Origin: a virus
Reading direction: 5' to 3' (one strand)
IMG/VR virus record: IMGVR_UViG_3300022934_000196
Location: 1-23,116 of that record
DNA: 23,116 nt
Below are positions 1 through 7,725 of this stretch, piece after piece (position 1 is the first letter of the stretch; every line of letters begins with the position of its first letter). The notes beneath the pieces are model-generated. The model was given only the letters and a program-made list of their open reading frames with translations. It was not told where the DNA came from and did no database searches. The translations under genes were made by a program, and so were the position numbers.

Positions 1-2
1 CT

Positions 3-473
3 GCACTAACTGGTATTTCAGCAGGTGTTTCTGATGGTATTTTCCTTGAATATAATAAAGATGTAACATCGAATTATACAATTGACAATGGTGTAACTGC
101 ACTAACAGCATGTAACGATAGTGATGGTATTTCAATTGCTTCAGGAGTAACAGTTACAATTTCTGATAGTAGCGGTTGGGTACTTACTGGTGGTGATAAA
201 AATATGGGTCTGGATGCAATGGTTGCAACAAGTAACCAGACTGAAAGAACCATGCGTACTGGTACAATTAAACCTACACTTGATGAAACATACGATATAG
301 GTGATTCGGCTGTTGTATATAATATAGGACATTTTAGAAGAATAGGATTGAAACCTATCACTACAACAGTTAGAGATGCTTTATCTGGAATAGGTAATGG
401 TGATTTAGTATATAATAGCACAACAAATAAATTTCAAGGCTATGCAAACGGCTCATGGGTTGACTTACACTAA
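3..473 (+). CDS. Tail-fibre/decoration-type structural protein, C-terminal part
   Basis: The frame is open from the first bases of the window with no stop, so this is the last 156 residues of a longer protein whose start lies upstream. The fragment is rich in Ser, Thr, Gly and Asn, as in beta-structured phage fibre proteins. It holds a segment of the form IKPTLDETYDIGDS, which resembles the 'x-DIGDS' repeats of phage fibre and collar proteins. It ends with GDLVYNSTTNKFQGYANG..W, a C-terminal signature common in marine T4-like structural proteins (family resemblance from memory). An internal ATG at 204 has no need to be a start because the frame is open upstream. The stop TAA shares its last A with a downstream ATG at 473. 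The exact role (fibre, whisker or decoration) cannot be told from the fragment. Confidence 0.75.
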   Translation, partial: ALTGISAGVSDGIFLEYNKDVTSNYTIDNGVTALTACNDSDGISIASGVTVTISDSSGWVLTGGDKNMGLDAMVATSNQTERTMRTGTIKPTLDETYDIGDSAVVYNIGHFRRIGLKPITTTVRDALSGIGNGDLVYNSTTNKFQGYANGSWVDLH

Positions 474-475
474 TG

Positions 476-482
476 GAAGGTG
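476..482 (+). promoter_or_regulatory. Ribosome binding site favouring the start at 485
   Basis: GAAGGTG lies directly before the ATG at 485 and inside the alternative reading that begins at 473. The spacing is short, but the same AAGGTGAAA or GAGGTGAAA arrangement precedes the genes at 10912 and 13945, so it appears to be a local habit of this genome. Confidence 0.5.
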
Positions 483-484
483 AA

Positions 485-1423
485 ATGACTGAAGAAAACA
501 AAAATGAAGTAGCTATCTTTGAACAAATTCGTACGAATGTTCAAGTAGCAGATCGAAATGAATATAAAGTTCCGATGGCAATGGTTTTTGGAAAGGGATC
601 ATTAGCACGGACAGAAAGTTTTGGTGGTAGTTCTCTTGTTGAGAATTCTCAAAAGGTAGATCTTGCTATCCAAAATACAAATGAGTTACAGAATATTTGG
701 AACCATTCACATTCTCAATGGATGTGGAAACACCTCAATCTTTCTTATCATTCTCCTCATAAAAATATGAGGCAGATTGCAGCAGAAATGAATCGAAAAA
801 AAGCTGCACTGAATGAAGCAAAATGGCGTCAGGTAAAAAATGAAGTCAAGATTCGAAAGATTGAAGAAGAACTAGATTCTGGTAAATGTGACTACTGGAG
901 AGAAGTTGATCTTACAGTTAAACTAACTGAATTAAGAGAAGGCCTTGCCGAAGGTATTGTTACAATTGAAGGTGCAATGAAAGATGTTCTTGTACTGAAC
1001 GAATTATATGAACAGCTAAAAGCAAAGGTATCTGATTTCTCTGAAATCGATATTGAAATGGAAGAAAGTAAAACACACCTCAAAAGAAGTATTGTTCAGT
1101 CGATTCGTGATGTTCGTATGTCAGGCGCAATTACAAAAGCAGAACAAGAATACTTAGAACAAATTGGTGTAAACCCAATGAAGATGCAAAATCTGATTCG
1201 ACAGTATGTCAAAAAAGAAGCAGAAGCAACTTCATGGGATAATAAAGGTTTATATAATTTTGTTGATGATATTGTGAAAGATTTGATAGATAATCATAAG
1301 GTTGATATTGTAAGAATGGAATATATGGGATTTGATTCGAATCCTGTAGAAAACATGTCTTATGATACAGTCGTAGCAAGGAGATTAACAGACAATGAGC
1401 AAACTAGTCGTAACGACGATTGA
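485..1423 (+). CDS. Helical phage protein of unknown function
   Basis: I do not recognise this family. The product is 312 residues if it starts at 485, or 316 from the ATG at 473 that overlaps the previous stop. I prefer 485 because GGAAGG lies just upstream of it, while 473 has no purine-rich site. After a mixed N-terminal 60 residues there is a stretch with His and Trp (NHSHSQWMWKHLNLSYHS), then a long charged, probably helical and coiled-coil region rich in Lys, Glu and Ala from about residue 85 to 200, and an acidic C-terminus. No membrane segment or signal peptide is visible. Its place between a fibre-type gene and an S74-domain gene suggests a virion or assembly role, perhaps a scaffold or linker for the fibre module, but this is inference from position only. 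Confidence 0.8.
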   Translation: MTEENKNEVAIFEQIRTNVQVADRNEYKVPMAMVFGKGSLARTESFGGSSLVENSQKVDLAIQNTNELQNIWNHSHSQWMWKHLNLSYHSPHKNMRQIAAEMNRKKAALNEAKWRQVKNEVKIRKIEEELDSGKCDYWREVDLTVKLTELREGLAEGIVTIEGAMKDVLVLNELYEQLKAKVSDFSEIDIEMEESKTHLKRSIVQSIRDVRMSGAITKAEQEYLEQIGVNPMKMQNLIRQYVKKEAEATSWDNKGLYNFVDDIVKDLIDNHKVDIVRMEYMGFDSNPVENMSYDTVVARRLTDNEQTSRNDD

Positions 1424-1754
1424 GGATGCAAGTGGAGCATCAGGTACAGTTACCTTTACTGGTTCTGTAGAAGCTGTTGACTTCAACTCAACTTCTGATG
1501 CTCGTCTCAAAACAGAGATTACCAGTATTGAAGGAGGCCTTGATAAGGTTTCTCAAATGCGAGGTGTAACATTTAAGATTCATGATAAACCATCAGCTGG
1601 TGTTATTGCTCAGGAATTAGAAAAGATTATTCCAGCTGCAGTGAAGACTGGTGATGATGATTATAAATCAGTGAATTATAACGTCATTATTGGATATCTC
1701 ATTGAGGCTGTGAAAGAACTTCAAGAGGAAGTCAATACACTGAAAGGTCAGTAA
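1395..1754 (+). CDS. Mini-protein with peptidase S74 intramolecular chaperone domain
   Basis: The product is 119 residues. Residues 1-33 are a short beta-type lead (MSKLVVTTIEDASGASG...) like the first residues of many marine phage fibre proteins. From residue 34 it matches the S74 / endosialidase-type chaperone domain: S34-D35-A-R-L-K39 gives the Ser and the Lys five residues later used for self-cleavage in that family. Then come MRGVTF, AGVIAQELEKIIPAAV, SVNYN.I and a final helix LIEAVKELQEEV. Such domains trimerise a fibre and are then cut off. Here almost no fibre precedes the domain, which is unusual. The gene overlaps the previous gene by 29 nt; AAGGAG lies at 1378-1383, 11 nt before the ATG. 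It directly precedes the propeller array by one base, so it may act on those proteins in trans or trimerise a tiny tip. Confidence 0.85.
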   Translation: MSKLVVTTIEDASGASGTVTFTGSVEAVDFNSTSDARLKTEITSIEGGLDKVSQMRGVTFKIHDKPSAGVIAQELEKIIPAAVKTGDDDYKSVNYNVIIGYLIEAVKELQEEVNTLKGQ

Positions 1755-1755
1755 G

Positions 1756-2727
1756 TTGGCCTATCAAGTCAGTGGTACTGAAAAGATAAAAGATGATAAT
1801 ACCGTAACATTTAAGAACGTTACGGTAAAGAATTACTATACGTTCTTGCAACCATATACATTTCAGGGAGAAACAAGTGGATATACTACTAGTGGATCGA
1901 CTGTACCAGGAGCGGCTTACCAAAATGTAATCCAAAAGTTTCCACTTAGCTCGGATGCTAACGCAACAGATGTTGGTGATTTAACGGTAACTAGGAGTGT
2001 TTCAGCAGGACAATCATCTGATGCAAATGGATATACATCTGGTGGAGCTCCTGCTTACAACACTATTGATAAATTTCCTTTTAGCTCAGATGCAAATGCA
2101 ACAGATGTAGGCGATCTAACTCAGACAAGATACTACGGAGCTGGGGAATCATCTGATGCTAGTGGATATCATTCGGGCGGATATGCAGGTGGACTTACAA
2201 ATGTAATTGATAAATTTCCTTTTAGCTCAGATGCAAATGCAACAGATGTTGGAGATTTAACAACCAACCGATCAGGCGTAAGATCAGGACAATCTTCTAC
2301 CGAAAACGGATATACATCTGGTGGTGGATTTCCACAGCCTCCTGTTAATATTATCGATAAATTTCCTTTCAGTTCTGATGCAAATGCAACAGATGTAGGT
2401 GATATAACACAAGGAAGAAGTGAAAGTGCTGGTCAATCATCAACAACTCATGGATATACTTCTGGGGGATATACAACAACTTCCGTAAACCCTATAGACA
2501 AATTCTCATTCAGTTCTGATGGTAATGCAACAGATGTTGGGGATTTAACTACGGTTAGAAATGGTGCAGCTGGGCAATCTTCTACGGCGAGCGGATATTC
2601 ATCTGGGGGGTATATTTCATCACCTAGTAATATTATTGATAAGTTCCCATTTAGCTCTGATGCAAATGCAACAGATGTAGGCGATCTAATTGGCGCATCT
2701 TATAATACTACAGGCCAACAGGTGTAG
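1756..2727 (+). CDS. Propeller paralogue A (six kelch-like repeats), TTG start
   Basis: Predicted 323-residue structural protein. Residues 1-36 form a type 1 head (MAYQVSGTEKIKDDNTVTF...), closely matching the heads of paralogues B and D. The rest is six blade repeats ending in TGQQV. The start is TTG at 1756: the matching residue of paralogue D is an ATG followed by the same Ala-Tyr, there is no other Met in the protein, and AAAGG sits 8 nt upstream at 1743-1747. It begins one base after the stop of the S74-domain gene. The blade repeats should make a six-bladed beta-propeller with the cut of the ring between the C-terminal GQQV and the first GETSGY. Probable role: phage surface adhesin or decoration protein, by analogy to kelch-type lectin folds and by position; the ligand is unknown. 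The last blade lacks the usual terminal Arg. Confidence 0.8.
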   Translation: MAYQVSGTEKIKDDNTVTFKNVTVKNYYTFLQPYTFQGETSGYTTSGSTVPGAAYQNVIQKFPLSSDANATDVGDLTVTRSVSAGQSSDANGYTSGGAPAYNTIDKFPFSSDANATDVGDLTQTRYYGAGESSDASGYHSGGYAGGLTNVIDKFPFSSDANATDVGDLTTNRSGVRSGQSSTENGYTSGGGFPQPPVNIIDKFPFSSDANATDVGDITQGRSESAGQSSTTHGYTSGGYTTTSVNPIDKFSFSSDGNATDVGDLTTVRNGAAGQSSTASGYSSGGYISSPSNIIDKFPFSSDANATDVGDLIGASYNTTGQQV

Positions 2728-2732
2728 ATATG
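2720..2732 (+). promoter_or_regulatory. Ribosome site embedded in the preceding stop region (A to B)
   Basis: The last codons of A (Gln-Val-stop) contain AGGTG at 2720-2724, exactly 5 nt before the ATG of B at 2730. The same layout recurs before C, F and H. Confidence 0.7.
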
Positions 2733-3707
2733 GTTTATAAAGTAGCAACAAGCGAGGTAATTAAAGACGATAATACTGCAGTCTTTTATGATGTTATTGT
2801 TGGTGTTCATCATGATCTAGCTCCGTCGTATACATTCCAAGGATCAACGAGTGGTTATACATCTGGTGGAATCATACCACCCTATACGAGTGTTATCGAT
2901 AAGTTTCCTTTTAGTAGCGATGCGAATGCCACTGATGTTGGCTTTTTAACTCAAGCAAGATCTGGTGCAGCAGGTCAATCATCAGATGCTAGTGGCTATA
3001 CATCTGGTGGTGACGCGGCGCCTTTTACAAATGTAATTGATAAGTTTCCTTTTAGTTCTGATGCTAATGCTACCGATGTAGGTGATTTGACTCAAGTAAA
3101 AAATGGTAGTGCTGGTCAATCATCTGCAGATAATGGATATACATCTGGTGGATCCTCTCCAGCTATTATTAATATTATTGAGAAGTTTCCCTTTAGTGTT
3201 GATGCAAATGCAACGGATGTTGGTGATTTGACTCAAGTAAGATACTATACTTCCGGTCAATCATCTGCAGATAATGGATATACATCTGGTGGACTCGTTC
3301 CACCTTATACGAATGTTATCGACAAGTTCCCTTTTAGCTCGGATGCAAATGCAACAGATGTAGGTGATTTAACTCAAGCAAGAGCATTTATCCCGGCCAC
3401 GGGTCAATCATCTGCAGATAATGGTTATACTACTGGGGGATTCGCACCACCAACAGTTAATACCATTGATAAGTTCCCATTTAGCTCTGATGCAAATGCA
3501 ACGGATGTTGGTGATTTGACTCAAACGAGATACAGTCCTGCTGGTCAATCGTCAACAACTCATGGATACTCTTCTGGTGGTGCAACTTTTCCGCCAACCG
3601 TTGCTAGAAATACAATTGATAAGTTTCCTTTCAGTACTGATACGAATGCAACTGATGTTGGTGATTTAACTCAAGCAAGAGTATATTGTGTAGGTCAACA
3701 GGTGTAG
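2730..3707 (+). CDS. Propeller paralogue B (six kelch-like repeats)
   Basis: 325 residues. The type 1 head (MVYKVATSEVIKDDNTAVF...) is followed by FQGSTSGYTSGG and six blades, ending VGQQV. Blades 3, 4 and 5 all open with the same QSSADNGYT[ST]GG element; at DNA level 39 bases are identical at 3114-3152 and 3255-3293, exactly 141 nt apart, which points to a recent within-gene blade duplication or conversion. Proline-containing loops (IIPPYTS, LVPPYTN, FAPPTVN) lie between the GG doublet and the IDKFPF strand. The first blade has DVGFLT where the consensus is DVGDLT. The gene starts 2 nt after the stop of A, with AGGTG from the GQQV codons of A as its ribosome site. Probable virion surface protein; ligand unknown. 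Confidence 0.8.
   Translation: MVYKVATSEVIKDDNTAVFYDVIVGVHHDLAPSYTFQGSTSGYTSGGIIPPYTSVIDKFPFSSDANATDVGFLTQARSGAAGQSSDASGYTSGGDAAPFTNVIDKFPFSSDANATDVGDLTQVKNGSAGQSSADNGYTSGGSSPAIINIIEKFPFSVDANATDVGDLTQVRYYTSGQSSADNGYTSGGLVPPYTNVIDKFPFSSDANATDVGDLTQARAFIPATGQSSADNGYTTGGFAPPTVNTIDKFPFSSDANATDVGDLTQTRYSPAGQSSTTHGYSSGGATFPPTVARNTIDKFPFSTDTNATDVGDLTQARVYCVGQQV
2976..3017 (+). repeat. 42-base exact repeat, copy 1 (in paralogue B)
   Basis: This segment in blade 2 of B, covering QSSDASGYTSGGDA, is identical base for base to 5278-5319 in blade 4 of D, in a family where synonymous positions normally differ. It suggests gene conversion or recent recombination between paralogues. Confidence 0.85.
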
Positions 3708-3712
3708 ATATG
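3700..3712 (+). promoter_or_regulatory. Ribosome site embedded in the preceding stop region (B to C)
   Basis: AGGTG at 3700-3704 within the terminal GQQV codons of B lies 5 nt before the ATG at 3710. It supports 3710, not the in-frame ATG at 3686, as the start of C. Confidence 0.7.
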
Positions 3713-4732
3713 GTTTATAAAATAAATGTACCACTTGTTGGTGGAGGAACAAGAAAGAAAGAGATTATTGATGCGGATAATAATCTAACTGTTGATGAAA
3801 TTAGAGCTAGAACTGTCTCAACATTTTTTAAATTTCAAGGTTCTACTAGTGGATATTCATCTGGTGGAAATCTTCCTTCTCGTACTAATGTGATTGAAAA
3901 ATTCCCTTTTGCTAGTGATGCAAATGCCGCAGATGTTGGAGACCTAACAGAGGCAAGGGGCAATTCTGCAGGGCAATCTTCATCAACAAATGGTTATACA
4001 TCTGGCGGCAATAACGGACCATCCGACGTGAATACAATTGATAAATTTCCATTCAGTAGTGATACCAATGCTACCGATGTAGGTGATTTAACACAAGCGA
4101 GATTACGTGCCGCTAGCCAGTCATCACAGACAAATGGTTACACGTCTGGCGGTCTCGATCCACCTCTTCCTTCATCCTCAGAAGATGTCGACACAATCGA
4201 TAAGTTTCCATTTAGTTCTGATGCTAATGCTACAGATGTAGGTGATTTGACTCAAGGAAGAAGTTATCTGCACTCTGGTCAATCATCAGATTTTAATGGA
4301 TATACATCCGGAGGATACGACGGCACCTTTGGGGATATTTTTAATACAATTGATAAATTTCCTTTTGCTACTGATGCGAATGCAACTGATGTAGGAGATT
4401 TAACTCAAGCAAGAAGAAGTGCTGTAGGGCAATCTTCATCCACTCATGGATATACATCAGGTGGTGCTTCTGGCCCGCCTACTAACCATCAAAACACGAT
4501 TGATAAGTTTCCATTTAGTATAAATGTTAACGTAACTGATGTTGGTAATTTAACCGATGCAAGAATCAATTCTTCAGGACAATCTTCAACTGCAAGTGGG
4601 TATACTTCAGGAGGATGGTCACCACCACGAGTAAATATAATCGATAAGTTTCCATTTAGCTCTGATGCAAATGCTACCGATGTCGGTGATCTAACACAAT
4701 CAAAAAACAGTCCTACAGGACAACAGGTGTAA
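3710..4732 (+). CDS. Propeller paralogue C (six kelch-like repeats)
   Basis: 340 residues from the ATG at 3710. An in-frame ATG at 3686 would add eight residues inside the end of B and has no ribosome site, whereas 3710 gives the family start MVYKI and has AGGTG 5 nt upstream. The head of about 43 residues (MVYKINVPLVGGGTRKKEI...ADNNLTVDEI) is longer and more charged than those of A and B, and its second half (IDADNNLTVDEIRARTVST) matches the type 4 heads of F and H. Six blades follow, ending TGQQV. Blade 5 is off-consensus (INVNVTDVGNLT). Blade 3 carries a long Ser/Pro loop (LDPPLPSSSEDVDT). Probable phage surface propeller; binding partner not visible. Confidence 0.8.
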   Translation: MVYKINVPLVGGGTRKKEIIDADNNLTVDEIRARTVSTFFKFQGSTSGYSSGGNLPSRTNVIEKFPFASDANAADVGDLTEARGNSAGQSSSTNGYTSGGNNGPSDVNTIDKFPFSSDTNATDVGDLTQARLRAASQSSQTNGYTSGGLDPPLPSSSEDVDTIDKFPFSSDANATDVGDLTQGRSYLHSGQSSDFNGYTSGGYDGTFGDIFNTIDKFPFATDANATDVGDLTQARRSAVGQSSSTHGYTSGGASGPPTNHQNTIDKFPFSINVNVTDVGNLTDARINSSGQSSTASGYTSGGWSPPRVNIIDKFPFSSDANATDVGDLTQSKNSPTGQQV

Positions 4733-4743
4733 TAAATAGAGTC
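4733..4743 (+). promoter_or_regulatory. Conserved 11-nt junction before D, late-promoter-like
   Basis: TAAATAGAGTC separates the stop of C from the ATG of D. With the stop codon it reads AATAAATA (4731-4738), one mismatch from the T4 late octamer TATAAATA. The identical 11-mer precedes E and a 9/11 match precedes G. A late promoter here would start transcription at about the ATG itself. Confidence 0.4.
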
Positions 4744-5715
4744 ATGGCTTATAAAGTATCGGGCACAGAATCAATTAAAGACGATAAAACTGTTGTATTT
4801 GAAAGTATAACCGCAACTGTTAGTAGACAGGCTGCACCTTCCTCTCCTTATACATTTCAAGGGTCGACAAGTGGTTATAGATCTGGTGGGTTAAGTACTA
4901 ATGTAATTGATAAGTTTCCTTTTGCCTCGGATGCAAATGCGACTGATGTGGGAAATCTAATTCAAGCTCTTGAAGGTACATCTGGACAATCTTCTAGCAG
5001 TCATGGATATGTCTCTGGCGGATCGCCACCCACGACAAACGTTATACAAAGGTTTCCTTTCAGTTCTGATAATAATGCTACTGATGTCGGGGATTTAACT
5101 CAAGTAATCCGGAATAGTGCAGGTCATTCTTCTAGCGCTGCTGGATATGTCTCTGGTGGATTATCGTCACCGCCACCGTCTTTGCGATCTAACGTTATAC
5201 AAAAGTTTTCTTTTGCGGTCGATGAAAATGCAATAGATGTCGGTGACTTAACTCAATCAAGAGAAGATGTAACCGGCCAATCATCAGATGCTAGTGGCTA
5301 TACATCTGGTGGTGACGCGCCACCTTATACAAACTTAATTGATAAGTTTCCTTTTAGCTCGGATGCTAACGCTACAGACGTAGGTGATTTGACTCAAGCA
5401 AGAGGTGGTAGTGCTGGTCAATCATCAACAACAAATGGGTATACGTCTGGTGGAAATGGACCACCTTATACAAATGTAATTGATAAGTTTCCTTTTAGTT
5501 CAGATGCAAATGCTACTGATGTCGGGGATTTAACTCAAGCAAGATCTAATGGAGCAGGTCAATCTTCTACAGCAAGTGGATACACATCTGGTGGCCGGGT
5601 AGGAATTCCTAACAGTAATATTATTGATAAGTTTCCTTTTAGTTCAGATGCAAACGCAACAGATGTCGGCGACTTAACCTTAGAAACACGCGGCGCTTCG
5701 GGTCAACAAGTATAA
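4744..5715 (+). CDS. Propeller paralogue D (six kelch-like repeats)
   Basis: 323 residues with a type 1 head (MAYKVSGTESIKDDKTVVF...) nearly matching that of A, then six blades ending SGQQV. Blades 1-3 are the most divergent (NVIQRFPF, NVIQKFSF, AVDENAIDVGDLT, and GNLIQAL with no terminal Arg), while blades 4-6 are close to consensus. Blade 4 holds a 42-base stretch identical to blade 2 of B, evidence for exchange between paralogues. The start lies 11 nt after the stop of C, and the AGGTG in the end of C is 15 nt or more away, so translation start must differ from that of B, C, F and H. Likely a virion surface protein; no enzymatic residues are apparent. Confidence 0.8.
   Translation: MAYKVSGTESIKDDKTVVFESITATVSRQAAPSSPYTFQGSTSGYRSGGLSTNVIDKFPFASDANATDVGNLIQALEGTSGQSSSSHGYVSGGSPPTTNVIQRFPFSSDNNATDVGDLTQVIRNSAGHSSSAAGYVSGGLSSPPPSLRSNVIQKFSFAVDENAIDVGDLTQSREDVTGQSSDASGYTSGGDAPPYTNLIDKFPFSSDANATDVGDLTQARGGSAGQSSTTNGYTSGGNGPPYTNVIDKFPFSSDANATDVGDLTQARSNGAGQSSTASGYTSGGRVGIPNSNIIDKFPFSSDANATDVGDLTLETRGASGQQV
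5278..5319 (+). repeat. 42-base exact repeat, copy 2 (in paralogue D)
   Basis: Identical to 2976-3017 in paralogue B. Just downstream, the loop codons differ (Pro-Pro-Tyr here, Ala-Pro-Phe in B), so the exchanged tract seems to end inside the variable loop. Confidence 0.85.
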
Positions 5716-5726
5716 TAAATAGAGTC
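5716..5726 (+). promoter_or_regulatory. Conserved 11-nt junction before E, late-promoter-like
   Basis: TAAATAGAGTC, identical to the spacer before D. Here the end of D is GTATAATAAATAG, so the octamer AATAAATA again has one mismatch to TATAAATA. D ends in CAAGTA rather than CAGGTG, so no AGGTG ribosome site is present before E. Confidence 0.4.
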
Positions 5727-6752
5727 ATGGCATACAAGATTTCAGATACAGCAATTATTGTAGAATCAGACGGTGAAACTATTCTGATTGCTGAGTCTTT
5801 TCAGTATGAAAATAGTATTACCATTTTAGATTTTGATTTTAGTTTAAGTCCAGATTATATTGCAGATTATTTTAAGGCTCCTGCCCAAGGATCAACGAGT
5901 GGATATACGTCGGGAAGGAATCCCGGTTCTAATGTAATTGATAAATTTCCTTTTAGTACAGATGCAAATGCTACCGATGTAGGGGATTTAAGCGTAGGAA
6001 GAAATTCCTCGGCAGGTCAATCATCATCTGCCAACGGATATACTTCCGGTGGACAGGCTCCACTTGTTCCTGCAGATTATAATATAATTGATAAGTTTCC
6101 ATTTAGTTCTGATGCTAACGCAACTGATGTCGGAGATCTAACCGGTTCTAGATTTACATTAGCTGGTCAATCATCAATTAGCAGTGGTTATATATCAGGT
6201 GGGGAGTCTCCGACTCCTGCTGATCTAAATATAATAGAAAAATTTCCATTTAGTACTGATGCAAACGCGACTGATGTAGGAGACTTAACACAAGCAAGGA
6301 GTTTCGTAGCTGGTCAATCATCTGCAGATAATGGCTATACATCTGGTGGTGAAACTGGGGCCAGTAGAGTTAACACAATCGATAAGTTCCCATTTTCTTC
6401 AGATGCAAACGCTAGCGATGTTGGTGATTTATCTCAAGCAAGATCTCGGTTTGCAAGTCAATCTTCACGAGTAAGTGGATATTCTTCAGGAGGGATTAGT
6501 CCACCTGCAGTTAATACCATTGATAAGTTTCCCTTTGCCTCTGATGCTAATGCTACAGATGTAGGTGATTTGACTCAGTCAATATACGGAATGGCTGGAC
6601 AATCATCATCTACTAATGGTTATAGATCTGGTGGGGGATTTCCAAGTAGTTCTAATGTAATTGATAAATTTCCTTTTAGCGTTGATGCTGATGCTACAGA
6701 TGTAGGTGATTTGACTGTATCTGGGGGATTTTCTGCAGGACAACAGGTGTAA
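5727..6752 (+). CDS. Propeller paralogue E (six kelch-like repeats)
   Basis: 341 residues. It has the longer type 3 head of about 53 residues: MAYKISDTAIIVESDGETI, LIAES, then SLSPDYIADYF, shared with G and I. Six blades follow, ending AGQQV. Blade 5 ends LTQSIYG and blade 6 LTVSGGF, both lacking the framework Arg. The start is the ATG 11 nt after the stop of D, matching the head of I (MSYKISDTAIIIESDG). The type 3 head looks like a small beta-hairpin followed by a hydrophobic/acidic helix and may be the part that anchors the propeller to a specific place on the particle (inference). The SPDY[IF].DYF motif is the best handle for finding relatives. Confidence 0.8.
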   Translation: MAYKISDTAIIVESDGETILIAESFQYENSITILDFDFSLSPDYIADYFKAPAQGSTSGYTSGRNPGSNVIDKFPFSTDANATDVGDLSVGRNSSAGQSSSANGYTSGGQAPLVPADYNIIDKFPFSSDANATDVGDLTGSRFTLAGQSSISSGYISGGESPTPADLNIIEKFPFSTDANATDVGDLTQARSFVAGQSSADNGYTSGGETGASRVNTIDKFPFSSDANASDVGDLSQARSRFASQSSRVSGYSSGGISPPAVNTIDKFPFASDANATDVGDLTQSIYGMAGQSSSTNGYRSGGGFPSSSNVIDKFPFSVDADATDVGDLTVSGGFSAGQQV

Positions 6753-6757
6753 CGATG
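6745..6757 (+). promoter_or_regulatory. Ribosome site embedded in the preceding stop region (E to F)
   Basis: AGGTG at 6745-6749, from the GQQV codons of E, lies 5 nt before the ATG of F, with TAA as the stop instead of TAG. Confidence 0.7.
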
Positions 6758-7714
6758 GTCTATAAACTCGACGCAGGTACAGTTATTGATGCAGAAGGTA
6801 ACTTAGTTATCGAGAATCTGTATGCTGGTAGTGTTACACAAAAAACCCAAGCACAAGGAACAACATCTGGATATACATCAGGGGGATTTCCTGGACCAAC
6901 CGCCGTTAATGTTATCGATAAATTTCCTTTTAGTACTGATGCCAATGCAACAGATGTTGGCGATTTAACAGCTGCAAGAGCCTTAGTTACAGGTCAATCT
7001 TCTTCTGCAAGTGGATATACATCAGGCGGAAGTAGTACTAATACAATAGATAAGTTTCCTTTTAGTTCTGATGCAAATGCAACAGACGTTGGTGATTTAA
7101 CGGTAGCAAGGGATGATCTGACAGGTGGGCAATCTTCTACATCGAATGGATATGCTACTGGTGGTATGATAACTTTTACTAGTCAGAACATTATTGAAAA
7201 ATTCCCATTTAGCGCTGATGCAAATGCTACTGATGTTGGAGATTTGACAGCTGGAAGACATCGAACAGCTGGTCAATCATCAACTGCAAGTGGATACACA
7301 TCTGGGGGTCTTACAATGCCGGGATTTACATATCAAAATGTAATTGATAAGTTTCCATTTAGTTCTGATGCAAATGCTACGGATGTTGGCGACTTGACCC
7401 AAGGAAGATGGGAACTTACAGGTCAATCGTCATCTGCTAGTGGATATAATTCTGGCGGAGAAGCGCCACCACACGTTAATACAATTGACAAATTTTCATT
7501 TAGTTCTGATGCAAATGCTACTGATGTTGGGGATTTAAGTGTAGCAAGAGATGGTTCTGCAGGCCAATCATCTACCGAAAATGGATATTCATCAGGCGGT
7601 TCTGCTGCTGGGCCAAATGTAATCGACAAATTCCCTTTTAGTAGTGATGCAAATGCAACTGACGTTGGTGATTTGAGTCAAGGAAGAAGTTTTGGTGCGG
7701 GTCAGCAGGTGTAA
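6755..7714 (+). CDS. Propeller paralogue F (six kelch-like repeats)
   Basis: 319 residues, the shortest of the nine. The short type 4 head (MVYKLDAGTVIDAEGNLVIE, then NLYAGSVTQ) is followed by QGTTSGYTSGG and six regular blades ending AGQQV. All six blades keep the terminal Arg (LTAAR, LTVAR, LTAGR, LTQGR, LSVAR, LSQGR), so this is the most regular propeller of the set. It begins 2 nt after E. E and F together resemble the pair G and H in head type and junction type, which suggests that a two-gene unit was duplicated. Probable phage surface adhesin or decoration subunit; ligand unknown. Confidence 0.8.
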   Translation: MVYKLDAGTVIDAEGNLVIENLYAGSVTQKTQAQGTTSGYTSGGFPGPTAVNVIDKFPFSTDANATDVGDLTAARALVTGQSSSASGYTSGGSSTNTIDKFPFSSDANATDVGDLTVARDDLTGGQSSTSNGYATGGMITFTSQNIIEKFPFSADANATDVGDLTAGRHRTAGQSSTASGYTSGGLTMPGFTYQNVIDKFPFSSDANATDVGDLTQGRWELTGQSSSASGYNSGGEAPPHVNTIDKFSFSSDANATDVGDLSVARDGSAGQSSTENGYSSGGSAAGPNVIDKFPFSSDANATDVGDLSQGRSFGAGQQV

Positions 7715-7725
7715 TAAATAGTATC
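7715..7725 (+). promoter_or_regulatory. Junction before G, late-promoter-like
   Basis: TAAATAGTATC matches the 11-nt spacers before D and E at 9 of 11 positions. With the stop codon it again gives AATAAATA (7713-7720). Confidence 0.35.

Noticed and set aside
74-421. 115-residue open frame on the minus strand
   Set aside because: It lies wholly over the plus-strand fibre fragment, has no ribosome site or family resemblance, and all other genes run on the plus strand.
3686-3709. Upstream ATG start for paralogue C
   Set aside because: It would place eight residues inside the end of B without a ribosome site, while the ATG at 3710 gives the family N-terminus and has AGGTG 5 nt upstream.
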